Positions 32,869 to 41,203 of a stretch of 64,000 nt of DNA are shown here, one piece after another. The stretch covers positions 930,001-994,000 of the forward strand of contig NZ_JBJXRG010000001.1 of NCBI RefSeq assembly GCF_046254955.1, read 5' to 3'. Within the stretch, counting starts at the first letter, position 1. The number at the start of each line of letters is the position of its first letter. The translations under genes were made by a program, and so were the position numbers. This DNA is from Qipengyuania_C sp046254955 (lineage in GTDB: Bacteria > Pseudomonadota > Alphaproteobacteria > Sphingomonadales > Sphingomonadaceae). A model generated the notes under the pieces. That model was not told the origin of the DNA, searched no databases, and saw only the letters and a list, made by a program, of their open reading frames with translations.

Positions 32869-33015
32869 TCAGGAGTGCTTGTTCCCGGCCGCCTGGGCGA
32901 AGGGAATGGGCGGGCCTGCAATATCGGCAATCGTACCCAGCCGATCAAGGCGAGGCTTGTGCCAAGCCTTCTTTGGCTCCCTTGCCGGAGCATCTTTGGG
33001 TGCATTGTGCGACAT
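32869..33015 (-). CDS. 48-residue peptide, candidate RiPP precursor
   Basis: Sits between the PqqD gene and the asparagine-synthetase homologue, on the same strand. From the ATG at 33015 it reads MSHNAPKDAPAREPKK (basic, polar leader), then WHKPRLDRLGTIADIA, then GPPIPFAQAAGNKHS. The middle follows the lasso-leader recognition motif YxxPxLxxxG, with Trp in place of Tyr. The tail after the leader would be the core. It has no Asp/Glu in the ring-closing position, so it is not a classic lasso peptide. The ribosome site is weak (GTAGAACAACA before ATG). An overlapping 62-residue frame (32847-33035) is Arg-rich and less convincing. Confidence 0.6.
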   Translation of the reverse strand: MSHNAPKDAPAREPKKAWHKPRLDRLGTIADIAGPPIPFAQAAGNKHS

Positions 33016-33077
33016 TGTTGTTCTACGTAGCCCATATAGTTAATTCCGGGCCGCTCGCATAGCCCAGCGAGATAATC

Positions 33078-33371
33078 TCACGGTTCCAGTAGTTTCGCAC
33101 GCCGGAGCTCCTCGCCCAGCGTTTCGATGTCCGCCAACGCCTCGCTGTGCGCGACATCGTACTCGGCTGCCATGGCATCGGCTATCTCAGCGTAGCTGCG
33201 CCTGCCATCGATCATGTCCCAAATCGCGCGCGCGGTACCTTTCAGCGAGAACAGCTCGCCGCCCGCCATGTCGATCAGCACCACTTCGTCATCCACCACA
33301 GTGGCGATGAAGTTCTCTTTGATCTTACGCGGCGCAGCCATGTTGAACCGGGTAGCGTTTTGCGTCGACAA
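33078..33371 (-). CDS. PqqD family peptide-modification chaperone (RRE)
   Basis: 97 residues. It shows the winged-helix RRE fold of PqqD and lasso B1 proteins: FIATVVDDEVVLIDMAGGELF, followed by LKGTARAIWDMIDGRRSYAEIADAMAAEYDV and ADIETLGEELRRAKLLEP. Such proteins bind the leader of a precursor peptide and hand it to a tailoring enzyme. It is followed by the 48-residue peptide and the asparagine-synthetase homologue, making a three-gene set. It is divergent from rpe, so its promoter should lie within 33372-33490. Confidence 0.9.
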   Translation of the reverse strand: MSTQNATRFNMAAPRKIKENFIATVVDDEVVLIDMAGGELFSLKGTARAIWDMIDGRRSYAEIADAMAAEYDVAHSEALADIETLGEELRRAKLLEP

Positions 33372-33490
33372 TGAGAAGGATAGTGCGCAGCTTCCGCCGT
33401 GCAGTGTGGATAAGGGGCGCCCCGTGCTTGAGGGTGCAACTGGCGGCGCGTAATCGCCATGTTCATTCGGCCTCTAGACGATCGGCAGCC

Positions 33491-34153
33491 ATGACCGCAC
33501 CGCTCATTTCGCCTTCCATCCTCTCCGCTGATTTTGCACGGCTGGGGGAGGAAATCCGCGCCATAGATGAAGCCGGCGCCGACTGGATCCATGTCGACGT
33601 GATGGACGGCCACTACGTGCCCAACATCACTATCGGTCCGGCGGTGGTGAAGGCGCTGCGACCGCACACTTCGAAAACCTTCGATGTTCACCTGATGATC
33701 GCACCAGTCGATCCGTATCTTGAAGAGTTTGCAGAAGCCGGCGCAGACATCATCACTGTCCACCCGGAGTCTGGTCCGCATATCCACCGGACGCTGCAAG
33801 CCATCAAGGCGCTGGGCAAGAAAGCGGGTGTGGTGCTCAATCCCGGGACCCCGGCGAAGATGCTCGACTACCTGATCGAAGAAGTCGATCTGGTGCTTGT
33901 GATGAGCGTCAATCCCGGTTTCGGTGGGCAGAGCTTCATCTATTCGCAGCTCAAGAAGATCGAAGCGATCCGCAAGATGATCGAGAAGAGCGGCAAGGAT
34001 ATTCATCTTGAAGTCGATGGCGGCGTGAACGCGGAAACCGCGCGGCTGTGCGTCGATGCAGGGGCCGACGTGCTGGTAGCGGGGAGCGCAACCTTCAAGG
34101 GCGGCCCGTCACAGTATGCTGTCAATATCGCTGCATTGAAGGGACAGGGCTAG
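33491..34153 (+). CDS. rpe: Ribulose-phosphate 3-epimerase
   Basis: 220 residues from the ATG at 33491; the longer frame upstream overlaps the PqqD gene and is rich in Arg/His. It interconverts ribulose 5-phosphate and xylulose 5-phosphate in the pentose phosphate pathway. The active-site and metal residues are in place: SPSILSADF, HVDVMDGHYVPN, VHLMI, MSVNPGFGGQSF and EVDGGVN, with the phosphate-binding VAGSATFKG. It begins the plus-strand run rpe - heparinase-like - purH, with four and eight bases between genes. Confidence 0.97.
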   Translation: MTAPLISPSILSADFARLGEEIRAIDEAGADWIHVDVMDGHYVPNITIGPAVVKALRPHTSKTFDVHLMIAPVDPYLEEFAEAGADIITVHPESGPHIHRTLQAIKALGKKAGVVLNPGTPAKMLDYLIEEVDLVLVMSVNPGFGGQSFIYSQLKKIEAIRKMIEKSGKDIHLEVDGGVNAETARLCVDAGADVLVAGSATFKGGPSQYAVNIAALKGQG

Positions 34154-34157
34154 CGCG

Positions 34158-36059
34158 ATGGATATGGCCACCCGCAGCCGCGACCAAGAAGCCGAAGAGC
34201 TTGATGTACCGGTCGGAGATGCGAGTGCGATCCCGCTGCTTCCCGGTCTTGAACCGCTGCGGCGTGAGAAACCGAAAGCGTCGCCAATCGCGGGTGCAAG
34301 CGACCCTCTCGATGAAGATCTGCCGCTCGAACCGTCGCGCGCGCTTGTCCCCTCAGATCTTGCGCCGCCGCGCGCGCATATCGGGGACCGGCTGACCCGC
34401 ATTGCGTATCGCATGGGCGTACCCGCCGCATTGCTGGACTCGCCCTTCAAGCGCCCAGGCCCGGCACGGATCAAGGCCACAGTCGCCAGCCCGCTGACGG
34501 GAGACCGCGCTGCCGGCATGGCGCTCAGAGCCGGGCATTTCCTCGTCCACGGTCTCAAGCTACAGACCGGGCAAATCGAAATGAGCGGCACGGCGCGCAG
34601 CACGCCGCCGGTTGAGCGCGTCGTCCACGGATTCACCTGGCTGCGCGACCTTGCCAGCGCCGGTCCGCGCGAAGAATGCGCCCGGCTCGCAGAAGGTCTG
34701 CTGGCGCGCTGGCTGGACGCCAATCCCGGAACGCCCAAAGGCCCCGCCGCAGAAGTCGAGCACACTGCGTTGCGCGTCATCGCCTGGCTGGTGCACGCAC
34801 CGCTGCTGTTTTCCAGCGGTGACGGGGTTCTGCGCGGGAAAGCGCTCAAGCATCTGGTTGAAAGCGCCAACTGGCTGGATCGGAAGGCCAACAAGACGCC
34901 AGACGGGTTTGCCCGCGTGGCCGCGTGGTGCGCGCTCACCGCTGCCGGGCTGCTGCTGCCCGATGGCAAGCCGCGCCGCCTCCACGGCGAGGCAGGGCTG
35001 GTGAGGGCGCTGGGCGATTTCGTGTTTGACGACGGCGGTGCATGTTCGCGCAGCCCGATCGCTCAGATGGACGCTATCGCGCTGCTGATCGACCTCGAGG
35101 CTTGCTACGAGGCCGTGGGCCGCGAGCCGCCCGCGATGCTGGCAACCATGAAGGAACTCCTGGTTCCGCCGCTGCTGGCCCTGCGGCACAGCGACGGCGG
35201 GCTGGGCAGCTGGCAGGGCGCCGGGGCGATCGCGCCCGAGCGTGTCGCCTCGCTGATCGATGCCAGCAGGGTGCGCGCCCGCGGGCTGAAGGATGTCGGC
35301 CAATGGGGTTATCACCGGATCAAGGCTGGTCGCACTATCCTGCAATTCGATGCCGCTCCGCCGCCGCGCGGACCGCATTCGCGCAGCGGCTGCGCTTCCA
35401 CCCTCGCCTTCGAGCTGTCCTGCGGCGACCAGCGTATTATCGTCAATTGCGGCGGCGGCGCATGGGCGGGCGGCGCTGTGCCAGTGCGGATCGAGCAGGG
35501 CTTGCGGGCGACTGCAGCGCATTCCACGCTGACGCTCGACAACGCCAATTCCACCGCCGTCCTGATCAACGGGGCACTCGGCAAGGGCGTCGAGGAGGTC
35601 GAGGCCGATCGCCGCGATCTGGCGCAGGGCGAACATGGTGCGACACGGCTTGAGGCCAGCCACAATGGTTATGCCGCGCGCTATGGGCTTGCGCATCAGA
35701 GGATATTGATGCTGCGCGAAGACGGCAGCGAGCTGCGCGGAGAGGACGTGCTGCTCCCGGTCAAGCGCAAGGGCCAGCGCGGCAAGATCGGCTTTGCCAT
35801 TCGCTTCCACCTTGCACCGGGGATCGAGGTGCGGCTCTCCGAAGATGCCCGCGGTGCCGGCCTCGCGCTGCCCGATGGCAGCTATTGGCAATTCCGCCTT
35901 GCCGGCGAAACGGCGCAGCAAGGCGGCGAGCTCCAGCTGGAAGATAGCATGTGGGTCGACGGGCACGGCCGCGCCCGCGCGACGAAACAATTGGTAATCC
36001 AGGGCATGACATCGCGCGGCGGGGGGAACTTCCCCTGGCTGCTCAAGAAAATGGGATAG
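34158..36059 (+). CDS. Heparinase II/III family protein
   Basis: 633 residues. Residues 1-75 are polar and probably disordered. Then follows an alpha-toroid-like helical region (about 85-380, for example GFTWLRDLASAGPREECARLAEGLLARWLD). The C-terminal beta-sandwich domain is the Heparinase II/III-like fold (AHSTLTLDNANSTAVLING, HNGYAARYGLAHQRILMLREDG). No signal peptide is visible, although family members are often exported. It may be a polysaccharide lyase acting on uronic-acid polymers, but the substrate is unknown. In sphingomonads it commonly lies between rpe and purH, and it does so here with tight spacing. Confidence 0.88.
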   Translation: MDMATRSRDQEAEELDVPVGDASAIPLLPGLEPLRREKPKASPIAGASDPLDEDLPLEPSRALVPSDLAPPRAHIGDRLTRIAYRMGVPAALLDSPFKRPGPARIKATVASPLTGDRAAGMALRAGHFLVHGLKLQTGQIEMSGTARSTPPVERVVHGFTWLRDLASAGPREECARLAEGLLARWLDANPGTPKGPAAEVEHTALRVIAWLVHAPLLFSSGDGVLRGKALKHLVESANWLDRKANKTPDGFARVAAWCALTAAGLLLPDGKPRRLHGEAGLVRALGDFVFDDGGACSRSPIAQMDAIALLIDLEACYEAVGREPPAMLATMKELLVPPLLALRHSDGGLGSWQGAGAIAPERVASLIDASRVRARGLKDVGQWGYHRIKAGRTILQFDAAPPPRGPHSRSGCASTLAFELSCGDQRIIVNCGGGAWAGGAVPVRIEQGLRATAAHSTLTLDNANSTAVLINGALGKGVEEVEADRRDLAQGEHGATRLEASHNGYAARYGLAHQRILMLREDGSELRGEDVLLPVKRKGQRGKIGFAIRFHLAPGIEVRLSEDARGAGLALPDGSYWQFRLAGETAQQGGELQLEDSMWVDGHGRARATKQLVIQGMTSRGGGNFPWLLKKMG

Positions 36060-36067
36060 GTTCCAAC

Positions 36068-37657
36068 GTGAGTAATGTGGCAATCAAGCGGGCGCTGCTT
36101 TCGGTGTCCGACAAAAGCGGATTGGTCGAATTGGGCAAGGCGCTCGGCGAGCGGGGTGTGGAACTGGTCTCGACCGGCGGCACTGCCAAGGCATTGCGCG
36201 ATGCCGGGCTGGAAGTGCGCGACATTTCCGATCTGACGGGTTTTCCCGAAATGATGGACGGGCGGGTCAAGACGCTACATCCCAAGGTTCATGGCGGGCT
36301 GCTGGCCGTGAGGGACAATCCCGAGCATGCCGCCGCGATGGAGGAGCACGAAATCGGCGCGATCGACCTGGTGGTCGTCAATCTTTATCCGTTCGAAGCG
36401 ACAGTGGCGAAAGGCGCGGAGCGCGACGAGATTATCGAGAACATCGATATCGGCGGGCCGAGCATGGTGCGCTCATCCGCCAAGAACCATCACTACGTCA
36501 CGATTGTGACCGATCCGGCGGACTACGCCACGCTGACGGCGGAGCTCTCCGAAAATAACGGCGCTACCACGCTCGCCTTCCGCAAAGCCATGGCAGCCAA
36601 GGCGTTTGCCGCAACCGCGGCCTATGATTCGATGATCAGCCAGTGGTTTGCCTTTGCCGACCAAGGGAAGATGTTCCCTGACATGCTGGCGGTGAACGGG
36701 AAGACACCGGTCGAGCTGCGCTATGGTGAGAACCCGCACCAGCGTGCTGCGCTTTACACGCCAGTCGGTCCGCATTCGCGCGGGATCGCTCAGGCCGAAC
36801 AGCTCCAGGGCAAGGAGCTGAGCTACAACAATTACAATGATGCGGACGCCGCGCTTGAACTGTGCGCCGAATTCAAGGGCGGCGATCCGGCGGTCGTGAT
36901 CGTCAAGCACGCCAATCCTTGCGGCGTGGCGCAGGCTGCCTCGCTCAGCGAGGCATGGGAAGCGGCGCTCGCTTGCGACAGCGTTTCGGCCTTCGGCGGG
37001 ATCGTTGCGGTCAATACCGAGCTCGATGGCGAGACCGCCGAAGCCATTGCCAAAATATTCACGGAAGTGGTCATCGCGCCATCGATTACCGAAGAAGCGC
37101 GTGAGGCCTTCGCGAAGAAGAAGAACCTGCGCCTGCTGATCACGGGCGATCTGCCCGATCCGCGGCGCGGCGGGCTGGCGGTGAAGCCGATCACTGGCGG
37201 CCTGCTGGTGCAGACGCGCGACAATGGTGCGATCTCTGACGCCGATCTCAAGGTTGTCACCCAGCGCGAGCCGAGCGAACAGGAACTCAAGGACTGCCTG
37301 TTTGCATGGACGGTTGCGCGGCACGTAAAATCCAATGCGATCGTCTACGCCAAGGATGGCGCGACCGCCGGGATCGGCGCGGGCCAGATGAATCGCCGCG
37401 ATTCCTCGCGCATAGCCGCGATGAAGGCCGCCGAAGCTGCCGAGAAATACGGCTGGGAAGAATCGCGCACCGTGGGCAGCGCTGTGGCATCGGACGCGTT
37501 TTTCCCATTCGCCGACGGATTGATCTCTGCCGCCGAAGCGGGTGCGACAGCGGTGATCCAGCCGGGCGGATCGATCCGTGACGATGAAGTGATCGCAGCG
37601 GCAGACGAGGCCGGGCTGGCAATGGTGTTCACCGGGATGCGCCATTTCCGGCATTAG
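36068..37657 (+). CDS. purH: Bifunctional AICAR formyltransferase / IMP cyclohydrolase
   Basis: 529 residues from the GTG at 36068 (VSNVAIKRALLSVSDKSG), which lies eight bases after the heparinase stop; the longer frame overlaps that gene. It performs the last two steps of de novo purine synthesis. The N-terminal MGS-like cyclohydrolase half has STGGTAKALRDAG and FPEMMDGRVKTLHPKVHGG. The C-terminal transferase half has the catalytic lysine-histidine in VIVKHANPCGVA and GIGAGQMNRRDSSRIA. Length and motifs are normal. It is probably co-transcribed with rpe and the heparinase-like gene. Confidence 0.97.
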   Translation: MSNVAIKRALLSVSDKSGLVELGKALGERGVELVSTGGTAKALRDAGLEVRDISDLTGFPEMMDGRVKTLHPKVHGGLLAVRDNPEHAAAMEEHEIGAIDLVVVNLYPFEATVAKGAERDEIIENIDIGGPSMVRSSAKNHHYVTIVTDPADYATLTAELSENNGATTLAFRKAMAAKAFAATAAYDSMISQWFAFADQGKMFPDMLAVNGKTPVELRYGENPHQRAALYTPVGPHSRGIAQAEQLQGKELSYNNYNDADAALELCAEFKGGDPAVVIVKHANPCGVAQAASLSEAWEAALACDSVSAFGGIVAVNTELDGETAEAIAKIFTEVVIAPSITEEAREAFAKKKNLRLLITGDLPDPRRGGLAVKPITGGLLVQTRDNGAISDADLKVVTQREPSEQELKDCLFAWTVARHVKSNAIVYAKDGATAGIGAGQMNRRDSSRIAAMKAAEAAEKYGWEESRTVGSAVASDAFFPFADGLISAAEAGATAVIQPGGSIRDDEVIAAADEAGLAMVFTGMRHFRH

Positions 37658-37822
37658 TATTTCTGGATCGGACTTATGCCTTTCTCACTTCTGCTATTGC
37701 TGCACTGGATCGTTAACTGATCGTCGGCCGCTGTAACCATCCCTTGCACCCAGCCGAACTCATTCCCGTAATCTGACGCAGCCCCAAACGCCGCGTTCAC
37801 CAAACGGAAAGAGCTTCGCGCT

Positions 37823-37999
37823 ATGGATGCATCGCAACGCACACCAACGACGGAACGAAGAATGAGCCTGTTCGCCCCAGACCTGTTTCGCAACTTTGCC
37901 ATCGGCTTCGCTGTTGGCGCGGCTGTATTGGGCATCCAGGCCAGCTCGGAACATTGGGACTCAATTGGTCCCGTGATTGCTGCTATCCTGCCGCTATGA
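37823..37999 (+). CDS. Small membrane peptide coupled to msrA
   Basis: 58 residues from the ATG at 37823; an internal ATG at 37862 would give 45 residues. A polar start (MDASQRTPTTERR) is followed by MSLFAPDLFRNFAIGFAVG and a hydrophobic helix (IGFAVGAAVLGIQ). A second weakly hydrophobic end (IGPVIAAILPL) follows. Its stop overlaps the msrA start (ATGA, 37996-37999), so translation is probably coupled. It is likely a small inner-membrane protein. No family is recognised. The 165 bases between purH and this gene show nothing definite. Confidence 0.6.
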   Translation: MDASQRTPTTERRMSLFAPDLFRNFAIGFAVGAAVLGIQASSEHWDSIGPVIAAILPL

Positions 38000-38682
38000 A
38001 GCATCTGATCCTGCCCGCTCTCGCGGCGAGTGGTCTGTTCCTGTCAGCCTGCCAGCAGCCCGCCCTCGCCAAGGACAAGTATTTCGAAGCGCCTGCCGCC
38101 GCACGCGTCGCTGACGAGCCGGAAGGGCTCAAGGTCGCCGTTTTTGCGGGCGGCTGCTTCTGGGGTACCGAAGCCGTTTTCAGCCATGTGAAGGGCGTCA
38201 AGAAAGCGGTGTCGGGCTACCACGGCGGCAATGCCAAGACCGCGACCTACAAGATCACCAATAGCGGCATGACCGAACATGCCGAGGCGGTACGGATTGT
38301 CTACGATCCCAAGATCGTTCGCTATGACGAGCTGGTGCAGATCTTCTTCTCGGTGGTGGCCGATCCCACGCTGCACAACCGGCAAGGTCCGGATGTCGGC
38401 CCGCAATATCGCGCTGCGCTCGTACCGATGAGCAGAGAGCAGCACCAGGTCGCCGCAGCTTACCTCAAGCAGATGCAGGCTTCGGGCAAATGGAGCGATC
38501 CGATCGTCACGGAGACCGAGCGCTATCGCAAGTTCTATGCGGCGGAGGATTACCACCAGGATTTCGTCGCTCGAAACCCGCGCCAGGGCTATGTCTTGCG
38601 CTGGGACAAGCCCAAGCTCGCCGCGCTCAAGCGCCTTTTCCCCGAACATTATAGGGCGAAATTCCTGCGCGATCATTCCTGA
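37996..38682 (+). CDS. msrA: Peptide-methionine (S)-S-oxide reductase, lipoprotein
   Basis: 228 residues from the ATG at 37996. A signal peptide with lipobox (GLFLSAC, Cys19) makes this an envelope lipoprotein. The catalytic Cys54 lies in the family motif GGCFWGTE. Other conserved blocks are VSGYHGG, YHQDF and HAEAVRIVYDP. It reduces the S-epimer of methionine sulfoxide in oxidised proteins, here probably in the periplasm. The partner for the R-epimer, msrB (47783-48286), is also exported. It overlaps the small upstream gene. Confidence 0.95.
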   Translation: MKHLILPALAASGLFLSACQQPALAKDKYFEAPAAARVADEPEGLKVAVFAGGCFWGTEAVFSHVKGVKKAVSGYHGGNAKTATYKITNSGMTEHAEAVRIVYDPKIVRYDELVQIFFSVVADPTLHNRQGPDVGPQYRAALVPMSREQHQVAAAYLKQMQASGKWSDPIVTETERYRKFYAAEDYHQDFVARNPRQGYVLRWDKPKLAALKRLFPEHYRAKFLRDHS

Positions 38683-38730
38683 TTCGCGTCGGGAGTAGCG
38701 CCGCTCGGCTGAAGCGCCTATATGTGGCGT

Positions 38731-39198
38731 ATGGCTAGCCATCATCACGCACACGAGGAACACTTCGGCGACGACCTGATCAGCGCTGCGCGTGTTTCGC
38801 TCACCGGGGCAGGTGAGCAATGGACGAGCATGCGCGAATCGGTTTTTGCCGAGCTGGCGCGGCACGACCGTCCCGTTTCCGCTTACGATATTGCGGACAA
38901 TCTCTCGGCAGCCCGTGGCAAGCGCGTCGCCCCCAACAGCGTCTACCGTATCCTTGACTTGTTCGTGACCAACAATCTCGCCAACCGGATTGAGAGCGCC
39001 AACGCCTATCTGGTCAACACGCACCCTGGATGCCGCCACGATTGTGTGTTCCTGATTTGCGACGATTGCGGGACCGCCAGCCACTTCGATGACGACAAGC
39101 TGACCAACGCGCTGCGCGGCGCGGGCAAGGCTGCGGGTTTCAGCCAGGTGCGCCCGGTGGTCGAGCTACGCGGACTGTGCGCCGATTGCGTTGGTTGA
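38731..39198 (+). CDS. Fur family regulator, Zur-like
   Basis: 155 residues from the ATG at 38731 (MASHHHAHEEHFG). An upstream ATG at 38722 would add three residues. The winged helix is seen in SMRESVFAELARHDRPVSAYDIADNLSAARGK and NSVYRILDLFVTNNLANRI. The C-terminal domain has two CxxC pairs (FLICDDCG and GLCADCVG) for the structural zinc. The histidine-rich N-terminus and HPGCRHDCVFLI fit a zinc-responsive Zur rather than an iron Fur. It likely represses zinc uptake genes; no such genes are next to it. No operator was recognised by eye. Confidence 0.88.
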   Translation: MASHHHAHEEHFGDDLISAARVSLTGAGEQWTSMRESVFAELARHDRPVSAYDIADNLSAARGKRVAPNSVYRILDLFVTNNLANRIESANAYLVNTHPGCRHDCVFLICDDCGTASHFDDDKLTNALRGAGKAAGFSQVRPVVELRGLCADCVG

Positions 39199-39268
39199 CC
39201 GGCAGGATAGTCACAATCGAAAGCTGTTCATCGACAGGGCAGGAACTGCGAGCTAGGGGGTTGAGTCG

Positions 39269-41191
39269 ATGACAAATACGCCTGAAACGCCTCTCCTCGA
39301 CACCGTCGAATACCCCGCCGACCTGCGCAAGCTAGAGCCGGAGCAGCTGCGCCAGCTCTCCGACGAACTGCGCGCCGAAATGATCGATGCCGTCAGCACC
39401 TCTGGCGGGCATCTGGGATCAGGGCTCGGCGTGGTCGAGCTGACCGTGGCGATCCATTACGTCTTCAACACGCCCGAAGACCGGCTGGTGTGGGACGTTG
39501 GCCACCAATGCTATCCGCACAAGATCATTACCGGACGGCGCGACCGGATCCGCACCTTGCGGCAAGGCGGCGGGCTTTCGGGCTTCACCAAGCGCAGCGA
39601 AAGCGAATACGATCCCTTCGGCGCGGCGCATTCGAGCACTTCGATCTCCGCCGCACTCGGTTTCGCGGTTGCGAACAAGCTGCAGAATCAGCCTGGCCGC
39701 GGGATCGCCGTGATCGGCGACGGTGCGATGAGCGCCGGCATGGCCTATGAAGCGATGAACAATGCCGAACAGGCGGGCAATCGCCTCGTCGTGATCCTTA
39801 ATGACAATGACATGTCGATCGCGCCGCCGGTGGGCGGCCTGTCGGCCTATCTTGCGCGCATGGTCTCCTCGAGCGAGTACCTCGGACTGCGCTCGATGGC
39901 GTCGAAAATTGCCCGGAAGCTCGGCCGCCGCGTATGGGGCGGGCTGGAAAAGGCCGAGGAGTACGCGCGCGGCATGGTCACAGGCGGGACTATGTTCGAA
40001 GAGCTCGGCTTCTATTACGTCGGCCCGATTGATGGGCACAATCTCGATCACCTCATCCCCGTGCTCGAAAATGTGCGCGATGCCGAAGAAGGCCCGGTCC
40101 TGATCCATGTCGTGACGACCAAGGGCAAGGGCTATGCCCCGGCTGAACAAAGCGCTGACAAGTATCACGGCGTTCCCAAATTCGACGTGGTGACGGGCGA
40201 GAAGGCGAAATCGGCAAGCGGCCCTCCCGCCTACCAGAACGTCTTCGGTGATACGCTCGCCAAGCTGGCCGAAACCGATCCGAAGATCTGCGCCATCACT
40301 GCAGCGATGCCTTCAGGCACCGGGGTCGATCGCTTCGCCCAGGCGCATCCGGAGCGCGCCTTCGATGTCGGTATTGCCGAACAGCACGGGGTGACCTTTG
40401 CTGCGGGCCTTGCCGCGCAGGGCATGCGGCCCTTCGCGGCGATCTATTCGACTTTCCTTCAGCGCGCCTATGACCAGGTGGTCCACGATGTGGCGATCCA
40501 GAACCTACCCGTGCGCTTCGCTATCGACCGCGCCGGGCTGGTCGGTGCCGATGGCGCAACCCATGCCGGATCGTTCGACATCACTTATCTGGCCACCCTG
40601 CCCAACTTCGTGGTGATGGCAGCGGCGGACGAGGCCGAGCTGGTCCATATGACTTATACCGCTGCCGAATATGACACCGGCCCGATTGCGCTGCGCTATC
40701 CGCGCGGCGGCGGTGTCGGAGTGGAGCTGCCGGAAACGCCGCAGCTGCTTGAGATCGGCAAGGGCCGGATCGTCAAGCAGGGCAGCAAGGTCGCGCTGCT
40801 CACGCTCGGCCCGCGCCTGCATGAAGCGCTCAAGGCGGCAGAACAGCTCGATGCCAAGGGGCTATCGACTACCGTGGCCGACCTGCGCTTTGCCAAGCCG
40901 CTCGATAGTGAGCTGATCGAGAAGGCGATGCGCGATCACGATGTGGTGGTGACGGTGGAAGAAGGCGCGATCGGCGGGCTCGGCGCACATGTGCTGACGC
41001 TGGCGAGCGATACGGGTCTCGCCGATGACGGCCTGAAGATCCGCACCATGCGCCTGCCCGACGTGTTCCAGGACCAGGATTCGCCTGACAAGCAGTATGA
41101 CGAGGCGGGCCTCAACGCGCCGCATATCGTCGATACCGTCCTCAAGGCACTGCGGCATAACTCAGCGGGGATCGAGGAAGTGCGGGCTTAG
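39269..41191 (+). CDS. dxs: 1-Deoxy-D-xylulose-5-phosphate synthase
   Basis: 640 residues, the usual length, preceded by GGGGG about nine bases upstream. It condenses pyruvate and glyceraldehyde 3-phosphate, the first committed step of the MEP isoprenoid pathway. Thiamine-pyrophosphate and catalytic motifs are visible: SGGHLGSGLGVVELT, DVGHQCYPHKI, GDGAMSAGMAYEAMNN, and later DRAGLVGADGATHAG. The C-terminal transketolase domain ends normally. Isoprenoids feed carotenoids and quinones. It is followed 12 bases later by a hypothetical gene on the same strand. Confidence 0.98.
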   Translation: MTNTPETPLLDTVEYPADLRKLEPEQLRQLSDELRAEMIDAVSTSGGHLGSGLGVVELTVAIHYVFNTPEDRLVWDVGHQCYPHKIITGRRDRIRTLRQGGGLSGFTKRSESEYDPFGAAHSSTSISAALGFAVANKLQNQPGRGIAVIGDGAMSAGMAYEAMNNAEQAGNRLVVILNDNDMSIAPPVGGLSAYLARMVSSSEYLGLRSMASKIARKLGRRVWGGLEKAEEYARGMVTGGTMFEELGFYYVGPIDGHNLDHLIPVLENVRDAEEGPVLIHVVTTKGKGYAPAEQSADKYHGVPKFDVVTGEKAKSASGPPAYQNVFGDTLAKLAETDPKICAITAAMPSGTGVDRFAQAHPERAFDVGIAEQHGVTFAAGLAAQGMRPFAAIYSTFLQRAYDQVVHDVAIQNLPVRFAIDRAGLVGADGATHAGSFDITYLATLPNFVVMAAADEAELVHMTYTAAEYDTGPIALRYPRGGGVGVELPETPQLLEIGKGRIVKQGSKVALLTLGPRLHEALKAAEQLDAKGLSTTVADLRFAKPLDSELIEKAMRDHDVVVTVEEGAIGGLGAHVLTLASDTGLADDGLKIRTMRLPDVFQDQDSPDKQYDEAGLNAPHIVDTVLKALRHNSAGIEEVRA

Positions 41192-41203
41192 CGAGTATCG
41201 TCG

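Noticed and set aside
32847..33035. 62-residue frame between the PqqD and AsnB-like genes
   Set aside because: It overlaps the 48-residue frame, is rich in Arg/Pro and lacks a leader motif. The shorter frame has the RRE-type motif.
30958..33371. Complete classic lasso-peptide cluster
   Set aside because: No B2 peptidase gene is present and the candidate core lacks Asp/Glu, so only a lasso-related locus can be claimed.
34560..36083. 507-codon open frame opposite the heparinase-like gene
   Set aside because: High-GC antisense shadow; the plus-strand protein has recognisable family blocks and tight operon spacing.
36473..37654. 393-codon open frame opposite purH
   Set aside because: Antisense shadow; purH motifs are intact on the plus strand.
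37654..38004. 116-codon minus-strand frame after purH
   Set aside because: It covers the small membrane-peptide gene and msrA start on the other strand and shows no family signal.
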